From contig UZAN01039513.1 of the NCBI GenBank assembly GCA_900618425.1, forward strand, positions 85,697-149,696: a stretch of 64,000 nucleotides of DNA, read 5' to 3'. This DNA is from Echinostoma caproni (Eukaryota; Platyhelminthes; Trematoda; Plagiorchiida; Echinostomatidae). Shown piece after piece: positions 12,066-25,339 of this stretch. The position numbers and the translations under genes were made by a program. The notes under the pieces are model-generated. The model had not been told where the DNA came from, did no database searches, and worked only from the letters and a program-made list of their open reading frames with translations. Position 1 is the stretch's first letter; each line of letters opens with the position of its first letter.

Positions 12066-15000
12066 GAACTGCAAGCCATCAATTTTTCTTCTGCCTTGAC
12101 AAACATCATTGAACGAATACGGCGTGTGTGATAGCTCGGGTCCCGCACTAAGTCAAATAAATGTCGCACTAAATTCTACCATTGAAGGTAGCTTCTGGGA
12201 CAGTCGCAACGACCGCAGGCTTCCCCGGGCTAACACAGAATTTGTGCCAAACAGCCTGGAACAGGAGTAAGCGTCCACTAGATCAAACGTAGTGAATATT
12301 TTCTCAAACGGTTTGGGAGTTTAGTTAATTAGAAGAGTTTTCATGTCTCGGAAGGGTTTCCCAAAAACGTGTGTGGTTTCTAAATTGCCTTTTCGTGGTC
12401 AATTCATTTCGCGGAGATATACATCGTTTGTGAAAAACCCGACCATCACAGGGAAAGGCATTATCCATGGACTTGTGCATGAACAGTAAGACAATATACT
12501 TAATCATAATCGTCCAGGATAAAGTGGAAATCACATTTTCAATAGTGCCATATCAGTAGTATTACATCCATAATCAAGTGCAGTGTGAGTAATTGGGATT
12601 CTTAAGGCTAAAAAAATACTGTTCAATGAATTCTCAGTCCAGCTTCGTATCTCACTTCAGGGAGGCTTGTAGACATCAATTGTTCATGTCACATGGAGCC
12701 TGGAATTTATTGAAATAACATCTCTCCCGATTGAGAGGAACCATTTAATACAAGTGAAATATCTTTATATGCTGATGTTGGATGGCGCGAGGTGATTTGT
12801 ACGTTGTGTTTATCTTTGAGAGTGGCACTGGAATAGATTAACATGTGGCGGATGAGTGGGNGTAATACTGTAATGTAGATAGTTCATCAAAGGATATGAA
12901 AGTTGTCTGAGTGATATCGGTAGTCTGCGAACAAAATTATTTCGAAATCCCTCTTAAGAAGAGCGGCATAAACCACAGTGAACAACAGAGAAAAAGAGGA
13001 AACATGAAGATTAATAAGAAGTGACATTCTATTCTATTTAGTAGTAAATGGTCCTTATCTTCGAATTTGAAACTATTTTCCTCTGAGTTCTTCACACTGT
13101 TGTAAATATGAGACATACAAATCAGATTGGTATTCAATGAGCTCAAAACGCCTCAGTGAGTCTGCCCTAGTCACGGAGTGTGTTGTCTCAATTTATCCAC
13201 GAGTGGCTCGAATGTCCTCGTGCACTAACAACTGCCTTGAACGCCGTTCGCAAAGTAGTCAACTAGCAACATCAGTAGGTGCTTGATGTAACTTAACTTT
13301 TCTAGTTTACGAAGGAGAAGGAGACAGAGTGATGCACAAGAGGATGAAAAATCTAAGGAGGCACGTTTTCAAATGATTACGCAAATGTATCTAAGGCTTT
13401 GGTCAACTGATCAATCAGGGGGGCCAGGATTCAGGGTTCACCTGGTTGGTCTACACGCCAACTGAAGGTGGTGTTTGAATGAAGAAATCGAATGTTTGAG
13501 AATAACAAGTTCAGTAAACTCAGGACCACATCACAGTAGAACTATAGGAGGAAAACCGTTGGCTGAAACATTGTTTTCACAAGGTTCGGGAATGGGAATA
13601 ATTCTATTGGATCTGGAGCAATCAGAGATTAAAATTACTTTATCTTTCCTTACTGAACATCGTGTTGGATAAAATCAACGATTGCCGTTTTGTAATTCAA
13701 ACAGTTTGGAGGTGAGCCAGTCATTTAAACATTGATCTGTCTAACCCATTGTATCTCACCACTTCTTGTTATCTTCCCAGGTTTGCTAGTGAAAACGCGG
13801 TCTAGACGCTACACGCTGTTCGAGCTGTCATAAGTTGTCTCTCTCTCTTTAAGATCCCTGTTGACACAACCGTCAAACTGTTCTGAGGATCACATTGAGA
13901 CCAGTGAAAGTGTACAAACAAGGTTCTCAATGATGCAAAACATCCATTATATCTTTGTCTGTCTGCATGTTACCCGTCATTCTGGCAGCGTGATCTCAAC
14001 GCTGACTTATTCACTGTCACATAAACGTTAACCATGATTCCCAAGTGCCACTCTTGTGTTTTGGTAGACAAAGTGAAAGCAGCAGATGTGTTTTGTAAGA
14101 ACTTCCGTAGCTAGAATCACTTTCTTTCAATTTCGTCTTCGTTTTTTTCCATTCTATCTCAGCAGTTACTCTTATATACCAGTAAACGATTGAAGAGAAG
14201 CCATTTTAAGACTGAAATAAAAGCTTTGTCCAACTTCTAGAAGTCTAAATATCAATACTAATTCATTTTCAAAATAACATCTTGCTGACATCTTACTAGA
14301 AAACTTAGATTAGAAGAACGTGAGATCTCCGACCAATGTTAAGGCAAACAAGAACCGTCGAATAAACAATAAATACACAAAGATATTCTTCATTTATTTG
14401 TCCTCTTCATTGAGAAAAACGAGAAAAAATCGGGCACTCTATTATGGGGCCCGTCTTTCGGGAATTTAAGGCAGAGTGCGTTCTAGCGTTAGAGAGAGGC
14501 AACTTCAGCCCCGATCATGAGATCTGAAATATATCTAGATATGATTGATGTTTCCGAAAATGACCCTAGATTAGGTTTAAAAACAATAATGTTTTCAAAG
14601 ATATCAGACACCATACCCGAATGTTCGAATTGCGAAAGTTCCAGTAGCGTCATCCGGATTCAAACTCTGCTGGCCAAAAATGAAAGCACAGGTGCTGCTG
14701 CTGTAGATGTGACCTCGTGGCACAGGTAGTGGATAGTACACCATATAAAAACACATCATCTATGAGTGGGTTGGAATTACAAAAGAGACAACTGATTTTT
14801 ACCCAATTCAAACGGGTTACTGTTTATTCACTTTTTATAAATATTAAACATTGTTCCAAAAGCCTCACCTGTCACTCAGTTAAACGAAAAAAACGAAATG
14901 ACGATCCTATTCTTACCCCTAGAAAGTGAACTGATTTAGCTAACTGTGCATGTGATCAGCCATTTTAAGGTTGAAAGTTACAGAAGTAGTTGAGTGCTGC

Positions 15001-18000
15001 AGTTCGTGAAACTCGATGTAATCATATGATTTTATTCAAATAAACACAATCCGTGGTTGGAACGGTTCTCTCTCACTGTAATAGGCTTTTTCGCGCTACG
15101 TGCACCTACAGTCTAGTCTGAGTAGCACGCAAACTACGCGAACGAGATGGTTCGTGTGGGCGACTGCTCTTATTAAATTTCAACAAACGACTGTTTGAAC
15201 GGAAAGCCGTTGAAACACACCGGGTGGCTGCCGTTTGAACAAATTACTCAGGACATATGATGGAATACTAAGTGATTTGTTCGGGAACCGTGTGTGTTAA
15301 TGAACGCGCAATGTCTGTTGTCGACAACTACACATATACTTTTTCGTTAAATCACTGTAATCGCGGAACTCGTTGTTTTGTACGAGCGTTTTCATTTTTG
15401 CGGTCGTTTCATAGTCGTTGTGTCTCTCAATTACTGCAAACTGTGCCAGCACACAAGACTGCAGTTCAGATGTAAAAGAAGCTGCATATTACAGAAATCA
15501 AATTTCAACCGCAGCAAGCAAACAGTTATTGAGTCACACAGAGTACAAAAAAGTAACCTCTAGCTCGGGATGGAGAAAAAAACACCCAATGCCCCGTGGG
15601 TGTTGACGGTAAAGAAGAAGGGTATTTATAATAACACAATATCAATAATAATACATTGTGTCCGAATTAAGAACAAATGAAGTGGTGGGAACAACAGCAC
15701 TCATTGCGTTGCGACCTTTGCGGGTCCCAAGGGGCACCACAACGATCTATACAGTTATCACAAGGTCCGACGCTAAACGGAAATTTGGACGCCCCGACCA
15801 AAATCTGCGGGCTATAGCTTAAGACTTTAAAATCCTATTTATTCATTTAAGAAAATAAAGAGAGAAATGATCTTATCAAGATGACAAAGTTAGAACTGGT
15901 TGATCGCGTTGTTTGAGATTACAGACACACGTATTGAACAGATTTCATTGACGAGGAACAATTGGCATCCCGACTATACCATCTGCGTCCAGGAAAGGAG
16001 ATGAAAAGCTGAAGTTACAGTAAAAACATCTTAGATACTATACTGACCGTTAGAGAAGCAATGGACTCAGAAAATAAGCTATCAATGGCATAACTTGCAC
16101 GCAAAAGTTGCACTAGTGTTCCTAGTTTTTATCAAATCTTGGATCCTTCCGGTTGCATAGAGTGGCAATCAGGCGTCTCCAACACCATTTAAATCACTAC
16201 GAGTTTCAATCCTAGATCACATCGTAGGACCATGGAATCCGAAATAACTTTTAGGAGCCAATTTGATGACAGACTAAATATTTCAAAGAACATAATCAGC
16301 ACTCGTTAAAGAAACATAAACAGCCGCGGAAACGTCGTGATGAAGCAATGGCCTACAGCCGTGCATAGAACAATCACTAAACTAAATTGATTTTGGAATC
16401 TGATTGGAAGGATTACCTTCTGCATCGGATTTTAGCAACAGAAAACGCTAAAAGCAACATGAGTGTGACATCCCAGACAAGTTGATTAAAACAGAAAAAG
16501 ATCTTCAAGAGTTTCTACAGTGTTCGAATGACGATCAGATCACAGCATCATCGGGACCTGAACTAACGCACCCAAGTCGTGACACAGAGTGCATTTCGCT
16601 GGTTATAAAACGTTGTGGTTGGAGCCCATGCATAGAATCGACTCCGATCAAAGGTGTTTGTGATGTGCTGACGAATGAAAACATAAGATTCCATTACTGG
16701 AGATTGGCAGTTGGTTAAGCTGTATACCATTCAATTTAATTCAGTCACTCCTTGCCATCTGTTAGTTCAAATGGATGAACTCCAAAATGTCATGCCTGCG
16801 TTGCCACAATGGAAACATCTTTTCACTACAGAAATACCTGCGGATAACCAGAGATGAGTTACACATACAAGTCAGGGTCTAGTGTAGTGATCCGTATGAG
16901 GTAGCATTGTTAAATAGTCGAAATACAATCATCCGGTGTCTATCGGATGTACACCGTACTAAGCGCCTGAACCTCGGATCTTATTCACACCCAAACTAAT
17001 CCGTTCAGTGTGTCCAGTTTTAAAAACAGATGGTCATCGAATACACTCGCTTCCGGGAATAAACTGTTCGCGTGTTCTTGTGCAGCAACCAATGTGGCTG
17101 ACACGACAAAAATCTGTCTGATCCCAATAATTTGCACCGGCCCATTTTTGTGGTGTAGCGGGTTTTATTTTGAATATTCATCGGAAACGTATTCATGATG
17201 TCGACAAGCCACAAATGAAGTCGATGCATTGTGAACATTTATGAATGATGCACACGGAGAACAATTAAATGAGAAAAAACGCTCCACCAGTTTGTGCTAT
17301 TTCCATGTTACCGTTATATTCTCAGTTCAATTATTCATCGTGGTAGTACATCGACTAAACAACACATAAAACAATCAGTTGACATTGAGTTGATATTACG
17401 AAGGGATAAACAACTATGACCTCGGAAAGATGTACTTTTGTAAGCAAACTGTGAATAACCTACGCCAGACTGAGTTGAAAAAACCGCATAAAATGAGCAG
17501 GTTTCAAGGTGGATGGAGAATTTTGATTTTACCGCCGGTATATGCAGACGTCAACCACCGATGAACGTTTGTATGAACAATTGCTACATGGAAACTCAAT
17601 CTAATCAACTTTAGAAGTTGTAGTATATTTTATCAACTCAGTTTCAGTTGAGTTTTATCCAAGCAATTTGAACAAATCGCACTTCTCACATTCCCATTTG
17701 TCACTCCTTTTAGGTGTTCAACGAAAACGCTGAAAAGTAAACATGTATATCTAGCGTACACTAATATTACCAGTTTTAGTTGATTTCCTTATCATACGAT
17801 AAGTGCTTTGTGATAAAAGCAGTTATTCCTTAGACCGAGTTCAACTCATTAATCCTGAGTGATTGAAGATTACATTTACTTGTATTACAACTTTAAAACA
17901 CCGATGCAAATTTTAAAACTCTACTTAGGATCTGAACGTTTTAGGCCGAAAACAAAGATTATCTTATTTGCTATTCTGTTTGGCTGATGAAACTGGTAGT

Positions 18001-20165
18001 GTGGCACAACAGTTCGCACGTTTTACATTATGAATCATTGTTGTTGTATGTCGACAACTGAACAGTTTGACCGTATCCGATATCATTTGCAGCCACGGAA
18101 ACCTCGTTGTTGGTTCTAAAAGTGCTCCTAAGAGGGGGATTCTTGGTGGTCACAAAAGATCATTTCAGATGAATAGGAAAAATACTCGTGTCCATCGTGA
18201 CCAGAACAACGACGGAAACATTCCAAAATGAGCGAAAGACAATGGGATCAAGATTTCCATTCTGAGTCGTTGAATTCCGAATGAGAGTATCACAAGCACC
18301 TGCAGTCTTGTATCACAATGTAACTTTGGTATATCTGTTTCAAGGAGTCTCGCGATGTGGGACAGGCTGCAAATCATGCGGACTTTTACATTCATCAAAG
18401 ACGATGAACTTTATCAAACACGTCAAAAGCCACAAAGTGAACATCAATGAGAACTCCTTGGGTCCGGAGAGAGTTCACTCCGAATTGCAATAAACATTTG
18501 CTGGGGATGCTATATTTTACTTAACCCAAAATTAATTCATCATGTGGACAAAACTGAAAAAACGTCATGGCACACGATTTTGCTTCTAATAAAATTTCAC
18601 AAGCACTGTGTCCAATGTGCTGTTGACTAAGTCGGTTTTGACTGTGTCATAAATTTTGATTACTGTGAAAATCCGTTTATGCGTATAACAGACAATCCGG
18701 CCTTGTAAGGACTGATTAACACTCGTACGATGTGTGAGCTTTTTGTGGAACTCAAAACCCAAACCTTGGCGAATAAAGTATGAACCAGAGCTGAGAAAGA
18801 ATTCATTAAGCCATTTTCTAATTCCAAAAGACTAACTGTCCCAGTATATTTTTCCATTCCGACCTCCTGGGTAAATATCGTTCAATCTGAACAATGAATG
18901 AAACGTCTGAAATGTTTTGTCTAGCCATATACTCTTAGCAGCACGATTAAAACATATGTAAAACTATTCCTGGCTCTGTTTTGTGTATTATCAGTGAATA
19001 ATTTTATTCTCAGACAATTGCAACGTCCAATCCTGTTCACGTGTACAAAGATTTGTTTTCTCAATGCGGATATTCTACTTTGACCATGCAACTGTCCGTT
19101 CGACTGAATAAAAAATGTTCTTTACCGTGTATTGTTTAGTTCGCAAACATGATTCTCGACCCGTAATGAATAAATTTGTTTCCGAAGTTTTTATAAACTT
19201 ATTTTCCTCCGCCAGTTGCGGAACGTTGCTCCAGTGTGTTTGTGTACGCCTAGACTTTTCCCTCGTATCTATAGGACACGATAGGCGAGACTTCAAAGAG
19301 TACAACCAAAACCTCTTTAGATAAAGTTCACTTTCCATTGTGTCTGTTACCCAATGGAAAACAGACCATTTTCAAGCGCATTCACTCTATTCAGACAGCG
19401 GTACGGAAATAATTGATGAAATTTGTTTGTCGCAATTGATTTATTCATCTATGTGCGACATGTGAGACAAGGCAACCACATATTGTATCTAGTGTTAGTA
19501 AAAATGGGAAGCGCACCAAATTTGGCTGTTAATTGTTTGACTCAGAGTGAAGGGTTTCAGCTGTTCAAATTCCGGTGAAGAAATAAAACAATCTTACTGC
19601 AGACAATACCTTATAATGGTGACTATCACCAACATAACTGCTATACAATGCTTGTCATCGGCTATTACAGAAAGTTTTCAATCAAAACCGCCATACAGTC
19701 AACATGTCGAGGATGCACCTCCGGTGAAGGCGAAACACTGAGAAACTCTATTACATGCAGTATCTGGTGCCTACGAATCCGTACTGGTGCATCAAACCGA
19801 AATCATTCATGCGAGACCAATCGCCAGAAATGCTTTGGAAAAACACTGAAGAATGTCAACGGTATACCTAATCACAGTGCCACAATTTTAGGGATATTTA
19901 TAGTGAACATACTGCACAAATATTTGATTATTGTTACGGATCATTTCTTGTGCATCCTCATCACATGTGTTACATGAAAACGCCTTACACAACTCCCCTT
20001 GCATTACTGTTGAAACAAGTGTGATCGATTTATGTGTCAGTTTCGATTAACGGGTGAGGAAGGGTGTTTAAAATGCCTACCGATCTACTCGAATAACCAG
20101 GCGTTTAAACGCGACAATGAAACACACACGTTCAATAATAATGACAAACACCGATTTGCCAGATA
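7260..20165. other. Long stretch without a supported gene
   Basis: About 12.9 kb of AT-rich sequence with frequent stops. It could be intergenic or part of a large intron; because the GPCR continues leftwards on the minus strand, its remaining exons could lie here, but I could not find TM5-TM7 motifs (a WxP motif or an NPxxY motif) in any frame. Simple repeats occur at about 11866-11882 (GT/GC dinucleotides) and 12010-12067 (ACC then AAC trinucleotides). Ns occur at 10440 and 12861. Confidence 0.5.
12010..12067. repeat. Compound microsatellite (ACC)n-(AAC)n
   Basis: A run of ACC/CCA units passes directly into AAC/ACA units over about 58 bases. No open frame that looks coding crosses it, so it is most likely a plain microsatellite. 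Confidence 0.85.
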
Positions 20166-20177
20166 ATTTTAACTTAC

Positions 20178-20918
20178 CGCGCAATGTGTTTTAATTACGG
20201 TGGATTTCACAAAAAGAAGAAACGGCAAATTCAACAGAAACAGTACAGTTACAATTGACCCAACAATGATCCAAGCACGACGGTAGAGGAATGGTCGGCT
20301 GCGAATGAATTGATTGTGTTTCAAACTGGCATATCGGTCCACACTGAGAGCCATCACAAGCCACGCTGATAGTTGAAGAGCAAAATGCCAGAAAAATAGG
20401 AAAATCTTACAGCTCCAGTCCCGTCGATGAATCATGATCGTGGTCAGTTCGGTTTCCGAGTCCAGTGTGGTGTACTGACTAACTGCGACGAAATTTCGAT
20501 ATGCATCGACAATTTGCATGACAACCACAAGCGAATCGGACACAGAGAGAAATAGGAATAGAACAAATGTCCCGGAGAATTTGAGTAGGTGAATAGCAAT
20601 CACCACGCAACTGATGATATTCCCAGTTAGACCGACACAGCCTAACACGGCCATGGTCAGGGCGACCACATAGGCACGTTCGGTGACCCAGGCCTGTGGT
20701 TTGTCATCGTGACACATGTGATCGAAATGAGGAAATGTGAACGGGTTCACAGTGTGATTCGAGGACAATCGGGTTTTGTTCAACAGATCGGCCAGTAGTT
20801 CTAAACAGTCATATCGATACCGAGAAAAGCAATCCGGATCTAGGCGGTTCGCTGTGTCCACTGGAAGCAGTCGAATCAGATCAGCATGCAGATTACTAAA
20901 TTGTGATTCAGTGTTCAT
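20178..20918 (-). CDS. Class A (rhodopsin-family) GPCR, first coding exon, TM1-TM4
   Basis: The exon encodes 247 residues from an ATG at 20918 to a phase-0 splice donor (GCG|GTAAGT, intron starting at 20177). The N-terminal 80 residues are extracellular, with two N-glycosylation sequons (N47-K-T, N54-H-T) and no obvious signal peptide. TM1 spans about 82-109 with the GN pair ending at N100 (1.50 position). TM2 spans about 116-138 in a LSVSD context with D128 (2.50). C170 is the conserved cysteine at the top of TM3, and a DRY motif (D194-R195-Y196) ends TM3. TM4 spans about 215-237 with W216 near its start, and C246 would be the extracellular-loop-2 cysteine that pairs with C170. TM5-TM7 must be on later exons, which I could not locate in the 20 kb to the left. 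The ligand is unknown. The overall look is that of invertebrate neuropeptide (FMRFamide-type) orphan receptors, but that part is inference. It acts in the plasma membrane through heterotrimeric G proteins. Confidence 0.88.
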
Positions 20919-23240
20919 TATCTCTATCTTTCTTGCTCTATCGCCACGCGGTATCTAATTGTGTTTAGCACAGTGAAGTGTACATGATCTCAAAAACGGG
21001 CGTTAGCAGCATTGTCTGATGACTGACTGAGTTGTTTGAATTAGAGGTGTGGTCAAAGATGAAGGGTAAGCAAATAGCGGTACAGCGAACTGCACGCAAC
21101 TGGTCATTTATGTGTGAGTGCGTCCGTGCGTCCGAACGTGCATGATTGTCATTAACAGCCAAAACTTGGCCAATCAAATGTGAGAATCAGTCTCTGTTCT
21201 GATTGGTCCGAAAAACGTGATCTGACCCGGAAAACTGACATCTCACCAGTAATGATTAAGAAATATGGTTACAATTCTTGGTTTATTGCAGTCTGCTTGA
21301 TTGCAAGCTAATAATATAAATCGTTTTTTTTAGATCCATGAGTTCCAGCAGATCATGTCGACTAACGCAAAGGACATGCTATGAAATAAAAAGGCCGATT
21401 GACTGGAGAAGTTGGTGCATATGGCTATGAGTGGTTCGCGGCTATATGAACTCCAATAAATTAGTCACCCATTTATGCTTTGTATTCTGGCACCTCAGTA
21501 TTTTTGCTTCGGAATTGCGTATGCATGTGAACGCTGTAATGCTATTTAGCAGGTGAGCGTTTCCAATGAACTTAGAACTAATTTGTGTTTTCTTAGAACT
21601 GAAACAACTTAAAGTGTAAACATCCCATGAATCCATATTAGGAATACCAATTTAAGATAGCGATAAACTGGAGATGCTAGTTATGAAGATAAGATGCCCT
21701 TCTGGACGATTTAGCGTGATCCAAAACTACAGCTGACTCTGTTTGAAAAGATATTGAGCTAGAACATTCCAAGCAGGCGAGACGCATTTGCGAAAAAACG
21801 ACTTCCTGTATTATTTTTATTGACGACTTAGCTGTCACCAATGAAAAGGGATGGAGCATGGTGAACCAAGCAACTCCCACAGTGAGGACATCCAGTTTCT
21901 TATCACTAAGTAATTCTAGAGAATCAATGCAAAAATTACGAGTTGATTTTTCCGGGATAAATCCGATGAAGTAATCACTTCAACCAAACAGAATATGGTC
22001 AGCGTAATAAAAACCGAGATCACCGTGTTCCAGTTCACAGTTCAGAGCCGGTACAAAAATGGAAGTAGGAAGATGAAGATGTAGCCAAAAACCAGATTTT
22101 AACTCTTCTCATTGTCACCAGTGACTAAAAGGCGTGTGGGAAAAGTAGTTACACACCCTAATAAACAACGCAACAGGCCGTTGGGATTTCAGACAACTGT
22201 CAAACGATCAACTATCCATTGGTCAATGGCATAGTATTTCGGTGTTTTACTTGCGAGGTCCAGTTTATGGTCATCAGTTTGTTTAATGAGTTCCATATGC
22301 CTGGGAGCTCCAACCAAGTCAAAAAAACCTGTCCAATGTGCCCTGGATTTTTCAGTTCGCGCTTTATTTGTTCTACATATATCGCAATTTATCATAATAA
22401 ATACTGTCCTAATGACTCATTCTATTTAAAGCTATAGTTAGTGATTTCTTTCCTTTTTCATCTCGAAGGCAAATGCATTTGTATCGTCCGACTGTTTGGT
22501 AGGTGTTTATGCTCCGATTTCGGAACGTCGCGATTGCAGCCCTCCATGGTTATGAAACACTTGCATTAATGACTATATATGCAACAAGGCAAAACCAATC
22601 CAATGATGGTGTATTCTGCCCCTTTAAATTCGATTATGGCATATGTACGCTTAAAGTATATTCAAACATGCTCGTAATCACTTGGTGCACACATGAAGGT
22701 GACCAAGAATCTGCTGTGAATCAAACGGACACGACAGTTGTCAGCATGAATAAAACCGAATGATGGAGAAAACAACATAAACGTCAAGCATGCATCAAAC
22801 ACTACAAACCCGTCTGGCTTCGCACTGAATTCATGAAGACATCGATAAATGCAGTCGTAGTCCATCTCACTGTAACGTGTCATCAAGGTGACAACGACTG
22901 CATAAAAGCCATCTCCCGACTACCACCGATTAGATCAAATTCCATACATTAATGCCGTTTAGCAATGGGGACAATAATCGCTAAATCCGTTGCTGTGAGC
23001 AAAGAAAAATTCCAGTCAAAGCTATGCAGTCACCCTGGTACTGAGTAGACCTTCACATAGAGAATAAATCTTACCGCGATACGATGATGAAGTCAAACGG
23101 ATGATCTCTGAAACCTCCACCATTCCGGTTCACCCCCTCCCCCCCCGNGTATAACCCTCTGGTTTATTCATTCATTCATTCATTCATTTAATGAATAACA
23201 TTACGCCACTTATTTCTAATCAACTCACCAACCAATATTT
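20919..23240. other. Region upstream of the GPCR; no supported gene
   Basis: This holds the 5' flank of the minus-strand GPCR exon and probably its untranslated leader or promoter. I can see no confident TATA box, initiator or spliced 5' exon. Open frames are short and without domains. A C-rich run with an N lies at about 23132-23148, followed by an ATTC repeat. Confidence 0.5.
23164..23190. repeat. ATTC tetranucleotide microsatellite
   Basis: Six tandem ATTC/TTCA units follow a C-rich run that contains an unresolved base. It is a simple tandem repeat with no coding role visible. Confidence 0.85.
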
Positions 23241-23243
23241 CAG

Positions 23244-23538
23244 CGTAATTTGTCACTAAACTGTGACTATCAACGCATGACGACGAATTTACTGAACAAT
23301 CTGATTTGTATTAAAGTGCTGTACCAAACAGAAATATTCCGTGGGCGTAGAAATATCGAAGTGAGGAGACTTCTTCATAGAATTAGGATTTCAGGAAATT
23401 TACCATCGGATTTCCATAGTTCAGTTTGGCGACATCTAAATACTTGTGCAACATGTATGTCACAATTGAGTTTATCTTATGCAAAGCAAAGGAAACCTGA
23501 ACGGATATGTAAAAACATTGTGAAGTTATTTCAGTGTG
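23244..23538 (+). CDS. Candidate internal exon, cysteine-containing unrecognised protein
   Basis: A good acceptor (ACCAATATTTCAG|C, AG at 23242-23243) opens a 98-codon stop-free stretch that ends at a plausible donor (TGTG|GTAGGT, GT at 23539-23540). Starting in the frame CGT-AAT-TTG, the peptide is basic, with RRLLHRIR followed by a segment bearing four cysteines in a C-x2-C ... C-x7-C arrangement (NTCATCMSQ, then RICKNIVKLFQC). This spacing looks like a small disulphide-bonded or metal-binding unit, but I do not recognise the family. No partner exon was found on either side, so gene structure and frame phase (0 in, 1 out) are inferred only from splice-site sequence. It may be a chance open frame with good-looking borders. 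Confidence 0.38.
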
Positions 23539-25165
23539 GTAGGTTTGCATCAATGGAGTGCGAATCCGAATTGGAGCTGACTCCTGGATTCCATAGATAG
23601 AACTGAAGCATAACTTGGACTTACACACCGCGCTGCAAATTAGCTCGTTCATTTCGACTCGTCCATTTTCGAGATGAGCACAAACCGCCACAGCAAGCTC
23701 GGTGTGAACTATGATGAAAATATTTGTGTAGCTCTTCGTTTCCCGCCAAAACACGGATTCAAATTGCGGACAAAGCCACTCCCTATTTGCACAATACGCC
23801 ACACACAGACACACACGAGAGACTAGACATTATGTTTGTAAGGAACAAATAATGCGGATTTGTGTCTGTTTTTCGTTGGCACAGAAGTGCACTTGAGACA
23901 CAGTTCTTTGACTCGGAATCCCGTGTAATAACTTGCTTACCTGCGTCCCCTCGTTCTTCAGCGGAAATCAGGCAAATGAAAACTTGTCTCTGCATTTGTG
24001 GTTGGGCGCGGTTAGGTCCAGAAGGAGAATGTGATTTAAGTAACTAGTTTGATCATAGACGTTGATCAAATAAGGTGGATAGACATAAAAATTGATGGAC
24101 ATATTATTAAATTTCATGTGATCAAAAGATAGCACAAACTCAATGCATCAATCTCAGCTTCATTGAGAGAACTCGCATTTCAAATCGCTTTTGGGGGTGA
24201 TTGGGGTCTCCAAATTTGATAGTACAACCACCAAACCTTCTCGACCAATGGCATCGGCTTTCATCGCAATCACATTTAAAGAAAACATAACTCTCAGTAT
24301 ACGGTCATATCAGTTCCCTCAATACGCCTTTTGGTTTGATGATGAACAAAGTGGTTCTCAGTTTTTGTGCAGCTACCTTAGTTTTCACTTTTGCATCAGA
24401 TGGTCCGTACTGAATCTCGGATTACGAATTTCCAGGTCAGCACAGCTTCACCATTTATATTCTTTTGATTGTCTGAGGCTCACACTCTCCTGATTTTGCA
24501 AATAGTTCACTATATGTATGCTGTGTTCCACGTTTGAAAGAATCAATTTCAAACCTCTAACAAATAATGCTGGCGTGTTAAACGTGATCCGATATCTTGT
24601 TCTAATTAGTTCAAATGTATGCATGCTATTGAACCAACAAGTTTCTTGATTTTTTTAAAATATATACAGTTGATGCGAGATATAGATGTCGTATGATTTC
24701 CGGACTGTTTGATACATTATCCAAAAGATTATCTTAAATTTACATCTTTTCTTCGAAAACTGAATTTACCGCAGACCCCATCATCTGTGTGGAATGCCTT
24801 TAATTCAGTCGTTTGGGAGAGGAAGGGGGGGGGGGAAGAATTCACGAATGAGTTATCAGAAGTTCATCATATAGTCAGTGGTGATGAAAACGTTGAATGC
24901 TCATCTTTGTACACATGTAAACCTTAACCAAAGTCCATTTGCCCCGTATTCGTTGAACCAATTTTATGAATCTTCATTTCACCTTAGAGTTATTCATTTG
25001 TAATATTTCTAAATCTCCAGAAAACTACGATTGAATTTTTAGGTCATCTAGTTTCAATACGACTTCCACATTAGATCCAAAAGATGAGTGATCCACTTGG
25101 ATCGCACTGCGTTACGTTTGGGAATATAGTTATTGGCGATTGCTGCGTCCCTTTGGCATAGATAT
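23539..25165. other. No supported gene; possible intron
   Basis: If the preceding exon candidate is real, this would start its downstream intron. Open frames on both strands are short, and none shows a domain. A G-run of about nine bases lies at about 24826-24834. I see no RNA gene. Confidence 0.5.
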
Positions 25166-25169
25166 ATAC

Positions 25170-25205
25170 CTTCTATATATATACATATATATGTATATAT
25201 ATACC
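25170..25205. repeat. TA-rich microsatellite beside a SINE 3' end
   Basis: Alternating TATA/ATAC repeats, themselves bounded by two ATACCTTCTAT copies, adjoin the 3' end of the minus-oriented SINE piece. A similar TATATATGTATATATA tract sits just outside the 3' end of the SINE at 63870, so the tract is probably generated from, or targeted by, the SINE tail. Confidence 0.75.
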
Positions 25206-25221
25206 TTCTATGTTTTCGTAT

Positions 25222-25339
25222 AAAATTCTGTGAGTTTTGGAGGATTTCGTTCAATTTCAAAGGGGACATTCGTCGTCTATATGTCAAATGAAGAGTGGAC
25301 TAAAATGCTAGGAAGCACTGGACAGCTGTTTCGACCTGG
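25222..25339 (-). repeat. SINE family 1, 3' tail fragment in inverted orientation
   Basis: This is the reverse complement of the 3' part of the SINE that follows (compare about 25530-25650). It shares the tggaggattt, cgtcgt.tatatg and gctaggaagcactggacag blocks. It breaks off after GTTTCGACCTGG and is joined directly to the head of the plus-oriented copy, so the pair forms an inverted repeat. Confidence 0.75.

Noticed and set aside
19648..19977. Possible Gypsy integrase/reverse transcriptase scrap (GYYRKF; KYLIIVTDHF)
   Set aside because: The two short matches fit retroelement motifs, but the His-Cys box, the D,D,E residues and the intervening domain are absent, so chance is as likely.
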